The position numbers were made by a program, and so were the translations under genes. DNA of 64,000 nt from Streptomyces scabichelini. Its GTDB lineage: Bacteria > Actinomycetota > Actinomycetes > Streptomycetales > Streptomycetaceae. Where the stretch lies: positions 1-64,000 of the forward strand of contig NZ_JAAKZY010000023.1 of NCBI RefSeq assembly GCF_011045015.1, given 5' to 3'. Every line of letters starts with the position of its first letter. Positions within the stretch are counted from its first letter, which is position 1. The notes below the pieces were generated by a model. The model ran no database searches. It was not told the DNA's origin and worked only from the letters and a program-made list of their open reading frames with translations. Positions 33,441-41,563 of this stretch are shown here, piece after piece.

Positions 33441-35799
33441 CGCGTTCGACGTCCTTGTCCCGGTCCTCCGTCGTGGTGTCCTCCGTCGTGGTGTCCTCCG
33501 TCCTGGTGTCCTCCGCGGCCTCCTTCTGGGTGGCGGCGGGCGGTTCCGGGCTCTTCTCGGCGGCCACCGCGGGGATCCAGGCGAGCGCCCGGGGCAGCGT
33601 CCAGCTGCGGTCCCCGAGCAGGACCAGCGCCGCGGGCAGCAGCACTCCACGCACCAGCGTGGCGTCCACCAGAATGGCCACCGCCATGCCGATGCCGAGC
33701 ATCTTGTAGTCGAGCATGGACAGCGTGGCAAAGATCGAGAACACGGCGATCATGACCACGGCGGCGCTGGTGACGACACCGGCGCTGCCGCCGATGCCCC
33801 GGGTGACGGCCGTGTTCGTGTCGGCACCGTCCATGCGCAGTTCCCTGATCCGGCTGAGGATGAAGACGTGGTAGTCCATCGACAGGCCGAACAGGATCAC
33901 GAACATGAACAGCGGGAGCCAGCTGATGATCCCGCCGTACGACTCGAAGCCCAGCAGTCCGCTGAGGTGGCCGTCCTGGAAGATCAGCGTGACGACTCCG
34001 TACGCGGCGCCGATGGACAGCACGTTCAGCGCGATCGACACCAGGGGGATCGCCAGCGACCGGAACGCCGAGACCAGCAGCAGGAACGCGAAGACCAGGA
34101 CGAACCCGAAGACGACCGGCGTACGGCTGTCCAGCGCGGCCGCCATGTCGGTCGGCCCGGCGGTCTGCCCGGTGACGGCGTAGCGCAGTCCGTCGACCTC
34201 GCCGAGGCTGCGCGGCAGTGCCGTGTCACGCAGCAGCTTCAGCGCCTTCTGGGACTCGGCGTCGTTGCCGGTGCCCGCCAGCGGGACGGTGACGACGACG
34301 GTCCCGCCGTCACCGATCTTCGCGGTCCTGACCGGTTCGGCCAGCGCCCCGTCGCTCTTGGCGACCTGCTCGCGCAGGGCGGTGACCGCCTCGTCGAAGG
34401 CGCCGGTGCCGATGGCGGAGCCGGTGACGACCACCTGGGCGGGGGCCGGCTTTCCGGGGAACGCCTCCTGGATGGCGACCAGGTGGGAGATCTCCGGCAC
34501 GCTGTCCGGGAACCGCTCCTGCAGTCCGGGGTCGGCCAGCCGCATGCCGGCGGCGGGCAGCGCGGCCAGCACGAGGGCGGCGACCGCCGCCCCGCCCCAG
34601 ATCACCGGCCGGCGCACGACCTGGGCCACGACAGCCGTCCAGGCCCGGGAACTGCGGGCCTCGGCGCGGCGTCGGCCGATCCAGGGGATGCGCAGGCCGT
34701 CCACCTTGGAGCCGAGCATGGACAGTACGGCGGGCAGCGCGGTCAGCGAGCCGACGACGGCGAGCAGCACCACGGCGATGGTGCCGACAGCCATGCCGGT
34801 GAAGGTGTCGATGCCGGTCAGGAGCAACCCCGCCATGGAAACGGCGACGGTCAGCCCGGAGATGACGACGGCCCGGCCGGAGGTGGCCGCGGTGATCCGC
34901 AGGGCCTGTGCGGTGTCGCGTCCCGCCAGCCGCTCCTCACGCTCCCTGCGCAGGTAGAACAGGGTGTAGTCGACGCCGACGGCCATGCCCACGAGGAGCA
35001 CCACGGAGGACGCGGTGTCGTTCACCGGGAGCCAGTTGGCGGCCAGGGTCAGCAGCCCCATGGCGGCGAGGACGGCGGTCACGGCGAGCAGCAGCGGAAT
35101 GCCCGCCGCGATCAGCGCACCGAAGACCACGAGGAGGATGACCAACGTCAGCGGGATGGAGGTCATTTCAGCGGTGGCGAAGTCCTCGCTGGTGGCCTCC
35201 TCGACGGCGAAGTCGACGCTGGCGTCACCGGCCTGAACGATCGTCAGAGCCTGGTGTCGCTCGGCGAGTTGCCCGACCTTCTGCTTGGTCTGCTCGACCA
35301 CCTCGGCCGCGTTGTCCCAGCCGTAGCCGGGTCCGGCGAGCGAGAAGGTGACGAGCACGGAACGGCCGTCGGCGGAGACCAGGCCCCCGGGTTCGGCGGG
35401 CGTCGGCACCACCACGTCCGACACCTTGCCGGTCAGGCCGCGCAGCGTCGCGCCGACGTCCTGGACCGCCGTCTGCAGCGCGGTGTCGGTGCGGAAGCCG
35501 GGGGAGTCGGCGCCGGCCTGGACGAGGACGTTCTCGCTGGGCGGCCGGGTGTCGTCACCCGCCTCCTCGATCATGACCTGGGCCCGGCCCGACTCTCCCG
35601 GGTCGTGGTTCTGCGGCCCTTGGCCGCCTACGGCCGCGCCCACCGCGAAGGTGAGCACGACGAACAGCAGCCAGCCGAACAGCGCGGCCTTGCGGCGGCG
35701 TGCCGACCACGCGGCCACTCTCTCGATCAAGGGCTGGGGCTGTCCCCGTCCCGGAGGCAGCGGGGTGGTGGGGGCAGCCGGCTCACCGTTGGAGGGCAC
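33436..35799 (-). CDS. MMPL/RND-superfamily exporter
   Basis: A 787-residue inner-membrane protein of the MMPL family (ActII-3/MmpL-like), which exports lipids or secondary metabolites using the proton gradient. It has a first membrane segment near residues 40-58, a large extracytoplasmic domain, a cluster of segments including GMAVGVDYTLFYLRRE, a second large loop, and a second cluster including LFGLSMDYHVFILSRIRE; these two GxxxDY segments are the family hallmark. The tail is acidic and repetitive (EDTTTED type). The GTG at 35799 was chosen because GGGAG lies just ahead and the longer frame has an atypical Pro/Arg-rich lead. It lies 116 bp after the sbnA-like gene and is probably the product exporter or a resistance pump. 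Confidence 0.9.
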   Translation of the reverse strand: MPSNGEPAAPTTPLPPGRGQPQPLIERVAAWSARRRKAALFGWLLFVVLTFAVGAAVGGQGPQNHDPGESGRAQVMIEEAGDDTRPPSENVLVQAGADSPGFRTDTALQTAVQDVGATLRGLTGKVSDVVVPTPAEPGGLVSADGRSVLVTFSLAGPGYGWDNAAEVVEQTKQKVGQLAERHQALTIVQAGDASVDFAVEEATSEDFATAEMTSIPLTLVILLVVFGALIAAGIPLLLAVTAVLAAMGLLTLAANWLPVNDTASSVVLLVGMAVGVDYTLFYLRREREERLAGRDTAQALRITAATSGRAVVISGLTVAVSMAGLLLTGIDTFTGMAVGTIAVVLLAVVGSLTALPAVLSMLGSKVDGLRIPWIGRRRAEARSSRAWTAVVAQVVRRPVIWGGAAVAALVLAALPAAGMRLADPGLQERFPDSVPEISHLVAIQEAFPGKPAPAQVVVTGSAIGTGAFDEAVTALREQVAKSDGALAEPVRTAKIGDGGTVVVTVPLAGTGNDAESQKALKLLRDTALPRSLGEVDGLRYAVTGQTAGPTDMAAALDSRTPVVFGFVLVFAFLLLVSAFRSLAIPLVSIALNVLSIGAAYGVVTLIFQDGHLSGLLGFESYGGIISWLPLFMFVILFGLSMDYHVFILSRIRELRMDGADTNTAVTRGIGGSAGVVTSAAVVMIAVFSIFATLSMLDYKMLGIGMAVAILVDATLVRGVLLPAALVLLGDRSWTLPRALAWIPAVAAEKSPEPPAATQKEAAEDTRTEDTTTEDTTTEDRDKDVERV

Positions 35800-35861
35800 G
35801 AGCAGCTCTCCCTTCTCGTTCGTTTCCTTCAAGTACCGCGCGGACGCGCGACACGCCTGAG

Positions 35862-35898
35862 GGTCCGCCGGCCGCGGTGTGCGGGGAGCCGGCGGACC
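35862..35898 (-). terminator. Hairpin between the sbnA-like gene and the MMPL gene
   Basis: An 11-bp perfect inverted repeat (35862-35872 with 35888-35898) with a 15-nt loop, 18 bp after the sbnA-like stop. It could partly end the synthase transcript. The MMPL gene may then have its own promoter in the remaining 60 bp. Confidence 0.5.
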
Positions 35899-35915
35899 GT
35901 GGGGGGCGCAGGGGT

Positions 35916-36917
35916 TCAGCTGTCGCTGCCCTTCTGCTGCTTCCACAGGTGGGAGATCTCACCGAAGGACGAACTGACCCAGTGGTCGGAGTAGATGGTG
36001 TCCAGGTATCTGTCGCCCCCGTCCGGGAAGATCAGAACGCAGTTGGAGCCGGGAGCGATGCGGTCGCCGAACTTCTCGAGCGCCGCCACGGTCGCCCCGG
36101 AGGAGCCTCCGGCGAGCACCGCCTCGGTCAGGACGAGCCGACGGCAGGCCACCACGCAGTCGATGTCGGACACGTGGACCACGTGGTCGGCGGCGTCCGG
36201 GTCGAGTAGCGCCGGTGGTACGGACGCTCCGTGCCCCGGGATGAGCCTGGGCGCCCCCTGCTGTCCGAAGATCCTGCTGCCCACCGCGTCGACCGCCACA
36301 ACAGTGGTGTCCAGCTCCTGTTCGCGCAGGTACTCCGAACATCCGCGCAGGGTGCCGAACGTGCTGACCGCGGCGAACAGGTAGTCCACCTTCCCGTCCA
36401 GCGTTTCGACGATCTCCCTCATGGTGTCCCGGTGGGCCTGCGGGTTGAGCGGGTTGGAGTACTGGTTGGGCCAGTAGGCGCCCGGCACGGTCGCCACCAG
36501 TTCCCGCACCCGCTCCAGACGCGCCGCCAGGTACTCACCCGTCTTCGGGTCCGGTGTCACGACCACTTCGGGCTTCGCTCCGTACGCACGCAGCAGCGCG
36601 AGGTTCTGCTGTGTGGTCTTGGCGTCGACGACGCAGATGAAGTCGAGTCCGTAGTACCGGCAGATCTGGGCGATACCGACTGCCAGGTTGCCGGAACTCG
36701 ACTCGATCACGACCGAGCGCCCCGGGACGAGCCGGCCGTCCTGGATCCTGCTGAGCAGCATGCCCAGGGCCGAACGGTCCTTGACGCTTCCTCCCGGGTT
36801 GAACCTCTCAATCTTGGCGAAGACCCTGGAGCCCAGTCCAGGGAAGATCTTTCCCAGCTCCACCAACGGGGTTTCCCCAATGGCCGCCAGAATTCCGTCG
36901 AGCACGGGACGGCCCAT
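35916..36917 (-). CDS. sbnA: SbnA-like PLP-dependent synthase (diaminopropionate pathway, step 1)
   Basis: A 333-residue member of the cysteine synthase/cystathionine beta-synthase fold family. SbnA couples O-phospho-L-serine and L-glutamate to N-(2-amino-2-carboxyethyl)-L-glutamate. The PLP lysine is in PGGSVKDRSA near residue 45, the substrate loop ESSSGNLAVG is near 71, and the phosphate-gripping AGGSSGATV is near 265. The assignment to SbnA over cysteine synthase rests on the ESSSGN loop and on the sbnB-like gene in the same cluster. Viomycin uses the homologous VioB/VioK pair. The ATG at 36917 has GGAGGG 9 nt upstream. Product: substrate for the SbnB-like dehydrogenase at 40287-41327. 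Confidence 0.88.
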   Translation of the reverse strand: MGRPVLDGILAAIGETPLVELGKIFPGLGSRVFAKIERFNPGGSVKDRSALGMLLSRIQDGRLVPGRSVVIESSSGNLAVGIAQICRYYGLDFICVVDAKTTQQNLALLRAYGAKPEVVVTPDPKTGEYLAARLERVRELVATVPGAYWPNQYSNPLNPQAHRDTMREIVETLDGKVDYLFAAVSTFGTLRGCSEYLREQELDTTVVAVDAVGSRIFGQQGAPRLIPGHGASVPPALLDPDAADHVVHVSDIDCVVACRRLVLTEAVLAGGSSGATVAALEKFGDRIAPGSNCVLIFPDGGDRYLDTIYSDHWVSSSFGEISHLWKQQKGSDS

Positions 36918-37387
36918 ATCGGGTGCCCTCCGCTGCTGAATCGTGTTGTCCCGGGGCCCGTCGCTGTCTTCCGCGTGCCACCGGCTGACCGCGACCAGCG
37001 TGCGGGGCGCCTCTATGCCGCACCTATCGCGCTTCCATGGCGAGGACTTCGCCGCAGGCTGCGCGCAGGCGTGACCCCCACGATCGTCCATGTGTGCCGG
37101 CCCCCGTCGGTCCGCGCACACCCGGCAGAACTGCCTGGGTGTGGGTGTCCTCGCGTCCGGACGCCGGACGCGGCAGCCCGGGCCGTCGGCCGGGGCACCG
37201 CATCACCATGGCACACCGCGCACGGCCGAAGGGGCGGGCCCGGGGCGCCCGCGGAGGCAACATGCTGCCACCGCAGCGTCCTGCCATCGAGGTCGCCTGA
37301 CAGCCCTTCGAGGTGTCAGCAGACTTGTCGACTGGGGGCTTTCGGCCCTCCGCGCGCCATGTCGCCCAAGGCAAAGGAAACACCACC
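36918..37387. promoter_or_regulatory. Divergent intergenic region between the sbnA-like and lipoprotein genes
   Basis: 470 bp with no credible gene. It must hold the minus-strand promoter of the sbnA-MMPL unit and a plus-strand promoter for the lipoprotein. It is GC-rich with several short dyads. I could not identify a convincing -10/-35 pair or SARP-like direct repeats. Confidence 0.4.
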
Positions 37388-38008
37388 GTGAAGACCAAGG
37401 CTCACGCCGCAGCGGCTCTGACGCTCATGGCGCTTCTCTCCGGTTGCATGACGGACGAAGAGACCTCCGAGACCAACTCCTACACAGTGAAGGAGACCGT
37501 CTCGGCCCTGGACGTGGAGAGCAACGGCGGTCTCATCGAGCTGGTCGCGAGCGACCGCACGACCGTGCAGGTGACCGAGAAGTTCCGTTATTCGGGTGGC
37601 AAGCCGAAGACCGAGCACGCGGTGAGCGGCTCCACGCTCACCCTGAAGACCCCCGGCTGCTCGTCGGACTCCTCGCCCTGCGAGGTGTCGTACCGGCTGG
37701 AGGTGCCCCGGACACTTTCCGTGACCCTCGCCTCCGAGGGCGGCGCCGTCGAGGTCACCGCTCTGGCCGGGAACCTCACCGTCGACACCGACGGCGGAAG
37801 CGCGGACGCCGCGTTCTCCGCCGCGCCCGACACCGCCGACGTACGCACCAGCGGCGGAGACCTCAGCCTGCGGCTGCCCGGCGGCCCCTACGCCGTCGAC
37901 GCCGACGCCGACGGCGGCACGGAGAAGGTGACCGTCAAGACGGACCCCGCCTCCGCCCGCAAGGTGACCGCCAAGTCCGGCGGCGGAGACATCACCATCG
38001 GCTCCTGA
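37388..38008 (+). CDS. DUF4097-type (adhesin-like beta-helix) lipoprotein
   Basis: A 206-residue predicted lipoprotein. The N terminus is a lipoprotein signal peptide: basic start, hydrophobic core, then the lipobox LLSGC with the lipidated Cys near residue 20. The mature part is a repetitive beta-strand protein of the DUF4097 kind, with recurring VTxxGGxxxV units and a GGGDITI end, expected on the outer face of the membrane. The GTG at 37388 was chosen because AAAGGAA lies ahead and the signal peptide starts there. It is the only plus-strand gene inside the cluster and has no obvious biosynthetic role; it may be an unrelated resident gene. Confidence 0.8.
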   Translation: MKTKAHAAAALTLMALLSGCMTDEETSETNSYTVKETVSALDVESNGGLIELVASDRTTVQVTEKFRYSGGKPKTEHAVSGSTLTLKTPGCSSDSSPCEVSYRLEVPRTLSVTLASEGGAVEVTALAGNLTVDTDGGSADAAFSAAPDTADVRTSGGDLSLRLPGGPYAVDADADGGTEKVTVKTDPASARKVTAKSGGGDITIGS

Positions 38009-38015
38009 ACGCACA

Positions 38016-38099
38016 CCCTCCGCCGGAAGCCCGGCCTCCGTCCACGGCCGACCGGGCTACGCGCCATCGACGCGAACGCCGACGGCGGCCGGCGGAGGG
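38016..38099. terminator. Nested hairpins between convergent genes
   Basis: An 11-bp perfect inverted repeat (38016-38026 with 38089-38099) encloses a smaller AGCCCGG/CCGGGCT dyad. It lies between the ends of the lipoprotein gene and the SARP gene, which converge, and so could work as a bidirectional terminator. Confidence 0.45.
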
Positions 38100-38151
38100 G
38101 AGACCGTCACCCCTCCCGCGGAGGTCCGGCCTCTGCCGGAGGGGTGCGGAG

Positions 38152-40044
38152 TCAGGCCACTTCGCCGCGCTCGCTGACCAGCCGCCGGTGCGGTCGGCCG
38201 GTCCGGTCGAGCGCCGTGTGCTGTTCCCGGCCCGTCTCGCACCGCGCGGCCTGCTCCAGACCGAAGGTGCGGACCAGCCGGTGCATGCGGTAGCCGCGGT
38301 TCTCGCCGTCGACGGGCTGCAGCAGGTGATCGTCGACCAGCAGTTCCACCAGGTCCTGCGCCGCGTCCAGGGGCAGGTCGAGCAGCAGCGACGCCGTACG
38401 GGCGGTGAAGGCGGGAACGTCGGGCCTGGCCAACAGGCGCAGCGCGCGCTGGGCGGGCTCGGTCAGCCGGCGGTAGCTGGCCTCCAGGGCGTCGCGCACC
38501 CGCAGATCGGCGAGGCACAACTCGTCCAGACCGCGCCTCGGGTCGGCGAGCCGGTCGGCCAGCCCGCGCGGTGTCCAGTGCGGCCGGGCGGCCAGCCGTG
38601 ATCCGGCGATCCGTACCGCCAGCGGCAGCCCCCCGCAGGCCTCCGCGAGCTCTTCGGCCGACTGCGGATCGGCACCGATCCGCTCCTCGCCGACCGTGCT
38701 GCGCAACAGCGCGGCCGCCTCGGACCGGGTGAAGGTGCCGAGCACGATGGGGCGTACGCCTTCCAGGGCGGTCAGCTGACTGCGGCCGGTGACCAGGACG
38801 CCGCAGCCGGGAGCGGCGGGTACCAGGGGCCGCACCTGCCAGGCGCCCGCGGCGTCGTCCAGCAGGATCAGGCAGCGCCGGTCGGCGAGCGTACTGCGGT
38901 ACAACCGGGTGCGTTCGCCGAGGCCGGCCGGCATGTCCCGGCTGTCGACGCCCAGCGCCCGCAGGAGGTCGGCGAGGGCGTCGGCGGGGTCCAGCGGAGT
39001 CGTCGAGGTACCGCGCAGATCGACACAGAGCTGGCCGTCGGAGTAGTCGTCGACGAGCTGGTGCGCGACGTGCAGCGCGAGCGAGGTCTTGCCCACACCC
39101 GGCATGCCGACGACGACGCCCACGGCCGGAGTCCCGGCGCCCTGCCGGCCGGCGAGCTGGGTCCGCAGCCGTATGACCTCCTGCTCCCGGCCGGTGAAGT
39201 CCGGGAGCGCGGGCGGCAGTTCGGCGGGCGACGCGGGAGCGGGCCGGGGTTCCTCGTCCCGGGTGGCCACCGTGGTGGGCGTGGCCAGGACGGGGGCGGC
39301 GGAGAGGATCGACTGGTACAGCCGCTGCAGCGACGGAGTGGGGTCGATGCCCAGTTCGTCTGCCAGGGTCCGGCGGCAGTCGTGGTAGACGGTGAGCGCG
39401 TCCGCCTGCCGGCCGCACCGGTACAGGGCGGTCATGAGGTGGCCGCACAGTTGCTCGCGGAGCGGGTGGGAGGCGGCCAGGCCGATCAGCTCGGAGACGA
39501 GTTCGGCCTCCCGCCCGAGAGCGAAGTCGGCCTCGATACGCCGTTCCAGGACGGTGAGGCGCATCTCCTCCAGCCGGCCCCGCTCGGCCTCGGCCAGAAA
39601 CTCGGTCACCCCGCCCAGTACCGGTCCGCGCCAGACGGCCAGCGCCTGGCGCAGCAGATGCGCGGCGCTGTCGGCGTCGCCCGCGGCCAGTGCGTCACGG
39701 CCGAGCGCGGCGAAGTGCTCGAACTCGGCCACATCCGTGTCCCAGGTGCCCGCCTCCCGCGTACCGTCCGGCACCCGCAGGAGATAGCCGGGCCGCTGCC
39801 TGGCCACCTCGGCGTGGTCGCCGAGCAGTTGGCGCAGCCGCGACATGTACGTCTGTATCTGCGCGGCCGACGTCGCGGGTGGGGCTTCACCCCACAGCAG
39901 GGCGGACAGCCGGGAGTCGGGGACGACCCTGCCCCGTGCGAGGACCAGCGCGGCGAGGGCGGTTCTCAGCTTGGATCCGCTGAGGGCGACCTTGTGATGG
40001 GGAGTCGTCCATGCTTCGACCGAACCCAGGACCAGGAATCTCAT
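38152..40044 (-). CDS. SARP-family pathway activator with NB-ARC ATPase domain
   Basis: A 630-residue regulator built like a shortened AfsR. The N-terminal OmpR-type winged helix (about 1-95, LRTALAALVLARGRVV then LWGEAPP) binds DNA, and the bacterial transcriptional activation domain (about 100-245) includes LREQLCGHLMTALYR and the ADELGIDPTP signature. An NB-ARC domain follows (about 275-560) with Walker A GMPGVGKTS and Walker B CLILLDDA. No TPR repeats follow, unlike AfsR. SARPs usually activate their own cluster by binding direct heptamer repeats near the -35 region, and a candidate set lies at 41398-41435 upstream of the neighbouring sbnB-like gene. The ATG at 40044 has AGGGAGA upstream. 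Confidence 0.93.
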   Translation of the reverse strand: MRFLVLGSVEAWTTPHHKVALSGSKLRTALAALVLARGRVVPDSRLSALLWGEAPPATSAAQIQTYMSRLRQLLGDHAEVARQRPGYLLRVPDGTREAGTWDTDVAEFEHFAALGRDALAAGDADSAAHLLRQALAVWRGPVLGGVTEFLAEAERGRLEEMRLTVLERRIEADFALGREAELVSELIGLAASHPLREQLCGHLMTALYRCGRQADALTVYHDCRRTLADELGIDPTPSLQRLYQSILSAAPVLATPTTVATRDEEPRPAPASPAELPPALPDFTGREQEVIRLRTQLAGRQGAGTPAVGVVVGMPGVGKTSLALHVAHQLVDDYSDGQLCVDLRGTSTTPLDPADALADLLRALGVDSRDMPAGLGERTRLYRSTLADRRCLILLDDAAGAWQVRPLVPAAPGCGVLVTGRSQLTALEGVRPIVLGTFTRSEAAALLRSTVGEERIGADPQSAEELAEACGGLPLAVRIAGSRLAARPHWTPRGLADRLADPRRGLDELCLADLRVRDALEASYRRLTEPAQRALRLLARPDVPAFTARTASLLLDLPLDAAQDLVELLVDDHLLQPVDGENRGYRMHRLVRTFGLEQAARCETGREQHTALDRTGRPHRRLVSERGEVA

Positions 40045-40256
40045 GTTCTCCCTCTGATCGCATGCGCAAGAGGGGTGCATCCCCACTGAGGACGCCCGCC
40101 TGCTGTGGCTTGGTGCGTACTGGCTCGTGGAGCGGGAACCGACCCTGTGGGGAAGGCGGTTGCTCCGTGGGCGGCAGGCGGTGGGGGAGACACCTGTCGA
40201 AGGGCCGGGGACGGCGGGCACGGCGTGGCGGCCGTGCGCCGTCGGTGGTGAAAGTC

Positions 40257-40298
40257 GTTCGAGTGGGCCGGTTCGGTCGGGCCGGTTCAGTCGCGCCC
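40257..40298. repeat. Three 14-bp direct repeats upstream of the SARP gene
   Basis: GTTC-led units start at 40257, 40271 and 40285, exactly 14 bp apart, with shared GGGCCG ends in the first two. They overlap the last codons of the sbnB-like gene and lie ~210 bp before the SARP start. They could be a regulator site or chance GC-rich repetition. Confidence 0.4.
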
Positions 40299-41327
40299 GT
40301 ATCGGTCCAGCTCGTGGAAGAAGCCGTCGACAACGGCCAGTTCGCCGCGTCGCTGGATCTCCTCGTACACGAACCCGCCGACCGCGAGGTCGAGGACGCC
40401 GAGGCCGAACGGGGAGAAGACCAGCGGCCGGTCGTCGGGCAGGACGGCCTCGCCGGCCAGCACCTCGGGCAGTGTGGCGTGTACGAAGTCCCGGTGGCCG
40501 ACGCGCTGTTCGGCGAGGTGGGGTGAGGTGTCCGCCTTCAGACAGTGTTCGACGTCGTCGACGACGTTCGTGGCGGACAGAATGATCTCCGGCGACAGGT
40601 CGCGCAGCGACACGTGCAGCACCAGGGGGTTGTGGGCGAACGACGACGGGTCCGTGATGTGCGGTGCGGCCGCGACGGTGGCGAACACCACCAGGTCGCA
40701 GGAGCGGATCAGGTCCTCGGCCCGGTCGTGCACGGTGACGCGGCCGGCGCCGCCGGTGCGGCCGAGGTAGGAGCTGAAGCCGGCGGCGGACTCCGCCGCC
40801 ACGTCGTACACCCCGGTCTCCTCGAAGGACCATCCGGTGCCCGTGAGATAGGTGTGGATGTAACGCGCGATCAGTCCGGTGCCGATGAAGCCGACCCGCG
40901 TGGGGCGGTGGCGGTCACGGGTGAGGACGTCGGCCGCCAGGGCCGCGGAGGCGGCGGTGCGGGTGGCACTGACGATGGAGCTTTCCAGACAGGCGAAGGG
41001 GTAGCCGGTGTCGTAGTCGTTGAGGACGAGCACCGCGGAGGCCCGGGGCAGACCCTCCGCCACGTTGCCGGGGAAGCTGGAGATCCACTTCATGCCGTCC
41101 AGCCGCATCCGGCCGCCGAGGGAACCCGGCAGAGCGATGATCCGTGAGGTGGGACGGTCCTGGAAGCGGAGGAAGTAGGACGGGGGATTGACGGTCTGCC
41201 CGGCTCCGTGCAGCCGGTAGGTCTCCTCGACCAGTTCGACGATCTTCTTCTCCTGGCCGCGCAGTGCGTCATGCACCTGAGCGCCGGAGATGACGGCGAA
41301 CGACGGTTCCGCCACGCCTTTGGACAT
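40287..41327 (-). CDS. sbnB: SbnB-like dehydrogenase (diaminopropionate pathway, step 2)
   Basis: A 346-residue protein of the ornithine cyclodeaminase/mu-crystallin family. SbnB oxidatively cleaves N-(2-amino-2-carboxyethyl)-L-glutamate with NAD+ to give L-2,3-diaminopropionate and 2-oxoglutarate. The Rossmann motif GFIGTGLIARYI is near residue 148. Substrate-side residues typical of the family are in LDGMKWISSFPGN and the SATRTAA segment. Its length and its pairing with the SbnA-like enzyme favour this over a true ornithine cyclodeaminase. The ATG at 41327 follows GGGGGAG. It is transcribed toward the SARP gene, and the upstream region at 41398-41435 holds a candidate SARP operator. Confidence 0.88.
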   Translation of the reverse strand: MSKGVAEPSFAVISGAQVHDALRGQEKKIVELVEETYRLHGAGQTVNPPSYFLRFQDRPTSRIIALPGSLGGRMRLDGMKWISSFPGNVAEGLPRASAVLVLNDYDTGYPFACLESSIVSATRTAASAALAADVLTRDRHRPTRVGFIGTGLIARYIHTYLTGTGWSFEETGVYDVAAESAAGFSSYLGRTGGAGRVTVHDRAEDLIRSCDLVVFATVAAAPHITDPSSFAHNPLVLHVSLRDLSPEIILSATNVVDDVEHCLKADTSPHLAEQRVGHRDFVHATLPEVLAGEAVLPDDRPLVFSPFGLGVLDLAVGGFVYEEIQRRGELAVVDGFFHELDRYGRD

Positions 41328-41397
41328 CCAGGACTCCCCCCAAAGCCTCACCTGAAGTGAGGCACACCAGGTCACGTCGAGGGGTGGTCCCGATACT

Positions 41398-41435
41398 GGT
41401 CAGTTCCGCTCAAATACCGTTCAGAAACGGTCAAT
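41398..41435 (-). promoter_or_regulatory. Candidate SARP operator: four phased heptamers upstream of the sbnB-like gene
   Basis: On the minus strand the heptamers ATTGACC, TCTGAAC, TTTGAGC and ACTGACC are spaced 10, 11 and 10 bp apart (TGA core), that is, on one face of the helix. SARP sites are typically heptameric direct repeats with an 11-bp period. They lie about 70-110 bp upstream of the sbnB-like start. A TATCGG sequence just downstream could be part of a promoter. Confidence 0.5.
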
Positions 41436-41563
41436 CGAACTCGCGAACTACCAGGACTCCCCCGTCAGTCAGAATCCTGCCGTCCTGGCACTGAACTGTC
41501 AGCCGCTCAGGCTGTCAGCCTCCTGCAATGACAGGACGATGCCAATGTGATCTCCGGTGCGTT

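Noticed and set aside
35916..36917. Housekeeping cysteine synthase
   Set aside because: The ESSSGN substrate loop and the cluster location with an SbnB-like gene fit the SbnA group better.
37388..38008. The DUF4097 lipoprotein as a biosynthetic or immunity gene
   Set aside because: It sits on the opposite strand with its own promoter region and has no link to the pathway in its sequence; only location supports a role.
40045..40833. Extended N terminus for the SARP regulator
   Set aside because: The extension is Arg/Pro-rich and overlaps the sbnB-like gene; the winged-helix domain starts exactly at the ATG at 40044.
40287..41327. True ornithine cyclodeaminase (proline formation)
   Set aside because: The SbnA-like partner and the NRPS context fit the SbnB reaction better; the fold is the same, so an assay would be decisive.
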